Origin: Haplomitrium mnioides
Taxonomy: Eukaryota > Marchantiophyta > Haplomitriopsida > Calobryales
DNA: 22,393 nt
Assembly (NCBI GenBank): GCA_049999725.1
Contig: JBNGIS010004058.1
Span: 1-22,393 of the forward strand
Reading direction: 5' to 3'
Shown here: piece by piece, positions 18,790 through 22,393 of the stretch
Position numbering within the stretch: the first letter of the stretch is position 1
Layout: each line of letters begins with the position of its first letter
Program-made: the position numbers and the translations under genes
The notes under the pieces: model-generated
Databases searched by the model: none
Seen by the model: the letters and a program-made list of their open reading frames with translations, nothing else
What the model was told of the DNA's origin: nothing

Positions 18790-20254
18790 TCATCCGGATA
18801 ATTCAGCTTCTTCCTCCTCTTGGTGGTACTCCAACTCTATTAAATTCACTGCTGATGGAGGGGGAGGGTTCATGCCTGAGTGAGGGTTGGCTTCAGGCCT
18901 TCGGTTGAGAGGGCAATTCACAGCTACATGACCCTCCTTTTTGCACTGGAAGCAGAGAGTCGCTGGTTGTCCATATCCACTCTTCCTAGGTTCAGGACAA
19001 TTGGAGGAAATGTGCCTTGGCTGGCCACAATTCCAACACACCATAATAGTCGTTCGCGGGGGGCTTGGTTGCATTCCAACCATTTCCCTGTCCGCCGTTG
19101 ACACTTGGAGGCCGACTTAGCATCGTTCGGGGTCCTCCGCTGATTTGGTAGACCGCCTTAGGGGCCTCTTCGTAAACGTAGTCCACCTCTTCTCTTACAA
19201 ATTCAGGTGCTTCCTCCGGCACGTAGTGAATTGCGCTATTTTCCGCGGTGCATTCCTAAGTAGAGTGGTCGTGCTTGTTACATTAAATGCACCAGACTCC
19301 AACTCTTCTGGTTGGAAGGGGTCGACCTTGTGGTTTGATCTCGGCCAAGAGGATATTCATTGCCTCCATCTTTACACTCAATTCATATATCCGATCCTTC
19401 CCGGCGGACCTTCTGTTGGGTTCAGGTTCGGGTTCACTCCCCTTTGATTTCCCCTTCCGAACTCCCTTGCAGCGATGCACCTCTCGTTCTTTGGCCCTCT
19501 TCTTCTTACTTTGATCCTTCTTTTTTTTCTTTTTCCTAGAGTCCCGCTCCTCTTCTGAGCTGCTGCTATCTGAACTTCCTTCGCTTTCCGAAGTGGCGTC
19601 GGAACTCTCCTCCGTTTCTTCTTCACTTTCTGAAGTGTCCGAAGAATCCTCAGATTCATACATTTTCTTTGCCTTCCTTCTAGAGCTGGTGATGGCAGCC
19701 TTGACATGTGACTGGGCCGCACTGACTGCCCCCTCTAAGGTTTGTGGATCTATTTGCCTCACCCAAGTTCCGATTCCTCTGGGCAGAGCGGCAAGAAACC
19801 ATAAAGTCAACATCCTGTCGGTGGCCGGTGGATTTAGCTTGCGAGCCACCTTCTTGAATCTTTGAAGGAATTTTCAAACTGACTCTTTCTTTTTCATTCT
19901 CAACTGACCCATTTTGATCAGTGCCTCTGTTTCTTCTCCGATTCCTTGGAATTCAGCAATGAACGCTGCCTTGAAGGCTCTCCAATCTATCTTGACATTG
20001 TCTGGCAAGTCCTTACACCATGGATGTGCCTCTCCTTTTAGAACTGCAGGCAAGATTCCGATTTTAACGTGGCTTTCCCCATTTGCCGCTGAGGTATTTT
20101 CCTGATCATCCAACCATGCATCAGGATCATCTTTAAGACGTCCTTTGAAGGACTTGTACTTGAATCTACCCCTCAGCCCGGAAGGGGGTACCGGATTGGC
20201 CATCCCCGCCCTGTTCACGGGCACTTCGACCCACAAGCCGTCGCCTTCCGCCAC
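18790..20254 (-). pseudogene. gag region of element B
   Basis: Gag forms the particle shell. Reading leftward: the gag core (20254 to about 19700) with KDDPDAWLDD, GEAHPWCKDLPDN and IDWRAFKAAFIAEF; a stop near 19872 before KFLQRFKKVARKL; then a Ser/Glu-rich acidic tract followed by a Lys/Arg-rich block (about 19440-19680). A CCHC knuckle with two internal stops lies at 19250-19291, and two intact knuckles at about 18900-19040 (CWNCGQPRHISSNC, CFQCKKEGHVAVNC). A frame change occurs between about 19040 and 19104. The first codon at 20254 is GTG, so the original ATG is mutated or lies elsewhere, for example the internal MANPVPP. Confidence 0.85.
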
Positions 20255-20336
20255 TCTTCCTTTTAGGATTTGAGGTTCTTAGTGCACAAGGTGACAACTT
20301 GGTTCCGGGTTGGTCTCAAGCTTTTGCAAACCTTTC

Positions 20337-20354
20337 GCCCTCCTTCTAGCGCCA
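20337..20354 (-). other. Primer binding site of element B
   Basis: On the minus strand TGGCGCTAGAAGGAGGGC starts nine bases after the 5' LTR end. It begins with the TGG needed to pair with a tRNA CCA tail. It is not the initiator-Met type seen in element 1. I could not assign the matching tRNA with confidence. Confidence 0.65.
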
Positions 20355-20363
20355 AAAAATATA

Positions 20364-22393
20364 TGTCAGCCCCTTTTTTCGGTTGTTAACCTCCAAAGAC
20401 CACTCTTTGGCAGGAAAAGGTTGACTTTACGAGCGTTCAGGTTCTTTTATGAGATGGCCCCGTTGCAAGTTATCACTTTTGGGTCTTAAAGATGTCCCTC
20501 ATTGTCTTACAGACCTTTCTCCTTCTTCAAATCCACATTCACACATTCATTTACTCCTCACAAGCTGCTTTGATCAAATTCTGAAGTGTATTTCAGGGAT
20601 CCGAATAAGATCCAAACTTAAAGTTTTACAATAGTGGTTCAAGTTCTAGTATCCAAATCACAGAGGGGACCTGCCCATGGTGCTGCCCCCTTTTATGAGA
20701 CTTATTCTTAGACCCTTGCTGAGCTGGGATCCTACTTACTTCAGATACAAAGTGTCTCTTCGAGAAATGCAAACATAAGACAGAACTATCTAAACCCTGC
20801 ACACACAACACCACACACTCCGCCAATACGCTTCTGACTTGAGCCGACCTCCGCAACACAATCTTGACCTCTCAACCGTCCGTTCCTCTATTTCCGCTGC
20901 AGCTCTTCGGCTTCTTCCAAGATCCAATCTTTACCGCCTCCCTTGCACTCCTGGTCTTCACTTCAACAATTCCGACCTTCCTATGATTCTCACGATTCCA
21001 ATTACACTTCCCCCCTCTACTCACGCACCCTTCTCCAGATAGTCTTTTCAACTTCCCTCACGAGAAGCCCTGCTTTTACTTCCTCAGGATTGGAAGAGGT
21101 CTTGTTTAACTTCCACCCTTGGAAGATAGTCTTCTCGACTGCTGGCCACCCACTCCACCCCGAAGCTTCGATGGATCTTCTTACACCGTGCGCGGGCACG
21201 AATGCAGCTACTCCTCCTTGGCTTCCCTTGAGAGAATAAACTAGAAACACCCCTGACGTCTCTGGGATTGTTGCTCCTGCACAGATGACACTGAGACGAC
21301 CCCAAAGATCCCACTTTGGCAGCCCCTCTGATTTCAAGACAACCCAGACCTCCCTTTGCTTTCAAGTATCAGTCCACCTCCGATGTTGGTCCACCCGCAG
21401 TGATGAGTACACCTGGATCGCCTGGGCCTCTAGAGCTCCCCGCCCAACGATTCCCATCGTCCCTCCAGTCCACCTCCACCCTTGCTAGCCCATCGTGTGT
21501 CTTCCTTTCTACTATTGTTCTCACGACTTGCAAGCTTGCATCCATAAACAACCCCCAAAACATCGTAGTCGATCCTTTTCTCCCCCCCCCCCCCCCCCGC
21601 CCCGCGCTTACCTTTTCGAAGCCTTCTTGTTTCCTCCGCTGCCGGTAGTTGATCCTGTTGAGCAACGATCTTGGGACGCCGTGCCACTTGTTCGGGACGA
21701 GCAAGGGTCAGTTGAAGAAGTTAGTCCAAAGTCCCCAACTGTCATTCTGAAGTGCCATTGAATCCAAGGGACATGCCTCTAGCGTGGACTGGTCCGCTGG
21801 ACATGGTGTGAACGTTGAAAACCTGGTCTAATATTGGTGAAGACTGTCCACTGGAATCCTAATCTTGGCAAAGATTCGACCCTGGCAGCTCGGCATAGAT
21901 TTGAGCTTTCAATCCGAAGAGTAGAGCTTGGCGTCATTGAAGTTGCGTATTCCGAAGTGTTTTTGATGGACCTTGATGATGATCCATCCAATGTCGCCAC
22001 TTCATTAGAATCATCGTAGAGTTAGTCGTAGCTGAGAAAAACCATCCGACATTGTAAGGTTGAGCAAGATCCGAAGAAGAATTCTAAGAAGAGAGAGAGA
22101 AAGGGCAATCCGAAGAGCCTTGATCCTCAAATCTGAAGAATCCAAAGAAGGCTCAGTTCGCAGAGTGATTCTGAAGCAAGAGGCCACGTCATCCGCCACC
22201 GTTCGATAAGCTGAAGTTGGATCGTCAACAGTTCTCTTCCAAAGTTGACTGGGTTTCGGAGAGCGCCGTCCGACGCCGTTTTCAATGGGGAAGTTGGAAC
22301 GTTGTGGTTGACCATCTCTCCGTCTGACTTTGAAGTCGACCCTCTGTCCGAAGTTCACTAAATTCCGAAGTCTGTCAGATCTTCGATAGGTTG
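20364..22393 (-). repeat. 5' LTR of element B, cut by the window edge
   Basis: It begins TGTCAGCC at 20364 and parallels 11566-13619 to the last base. About 780 bp remain outside the window, judged from the complete copy. Copy-specific features are a C17 run at 21582-21598 (C5 in the other LTR), a 17-bp block near 21380 missing from the other copy, and absence of the ~50-bp block present at 12675-12725. On the minus strand this is the promoter-bearing LTR, but the U3 start and promoter lie beyond the window. Confidence 0.92.
21582..21598. repeat. C17 homopolymer in 5' LTR of element B
   Basis: Seventeen consecutive C, followed by GCCCCGCG. The matching place in the other LTR (12833-12837) has only C5. 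On the element's sense strand this is G17. Confidence 0.9.

Larger units (their letters stand above)
11566..22393 (-). mobile_element. Large Ty3/gypsy LTR retrotransposon without chromodomain (element B)
   Basis: Minus-strand element with order (reading right to left) 5' LTR, primer site, gag with zinc knuckles, protease, RT, RNase H, integrase, polypurine tract, 3' LTR. The internal region is 14402-20363 (5962 bp). Placing the unseen 5' LTR end by the left copy gives a total of about 11.6 kb, ending near 23.2 kb outside the window. Gag-pol domain order puts it in Ty3/gypsy. The lack of a chromodomain and the TKKD..PLPF(T)D RT signature suggest the Athila/Tat-like side of the family, not proven. 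The coding region is broken throughout, so it is non-autonomous. The element is nested in an older chromovirus integrase. Confidence 0.9.

Overview
The window looks like repeat-dominated nuclear DNA of a land plant. It holds several generations of Ty3/gypsy LTR retrotransposon debris, AT-rich low-complexity spacers, a (CT)n microsatellite, tRNA-iMet-type primer sites, and one short two-exon secreted-protein gene. Nothing in it looks bacterial or organellar. The species cannot be named from the sequence.

Layout, left to right. 1-780 is AT-rich with no recognisable gene. 781-3165 is a decayed plus-strand gypsy element: LTR with TATA box, iMet-like primer site, gag, protease and a reverse transcriptase (RT) that breaks off at its catalytic FLDD box. 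3170-3640 is unassigned. 3641-6603 is a second plus-strand element, a chromovirus with gag, protease and the RT start joined across a large deletion to the integrase C-terminus and chromodomain, then a polypurine tract and LTR. 6604-7010 is an LTR of the first element's family in inverted orientation. 7011-8600 is a more GC-balanced island with a 32-bp tandem repeat, an unassigned stretch, and a probable EG45-like (double-psi beta-barrel) secreted protein gene at 8006-8591. 8600-10000 is AT-rich spacer with a ~54-bp minisatellite and a (CT)n tract. About 10000-11565 is the 3' end of a minus-strand chromovirus (LTR with a heat-shock-element-like array, chromodomain, integrase).

From 11566 to the window edge lies one large minus-strand Ty3/gypsy element without a chromodomain. 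Its complete 3' LTR (11566-14401, 2836 bp, ends TGTCAGCC/GGCTGACA) and its gag-pol are in the window; its 5' LTR starts at 20364 and runs off the right edge. It inserted into the integrase core of the minus-strand chromovirus, so the rest of that chromovirus should lie just beyond about 23.2 kb. Its coding region is near full length but broken by about ten nonsense codons and at least three frame changes, so it is non-autonomous.

No new multi-gene system was found. The best leads are the heat-shock-element array in the chromovirus LTR, the small secreted-protein gene between retroelements, and the uneven divergence between the two long LTRs, including an antisense ORF open in both. All readings are by eye; no alignment or database search was run.
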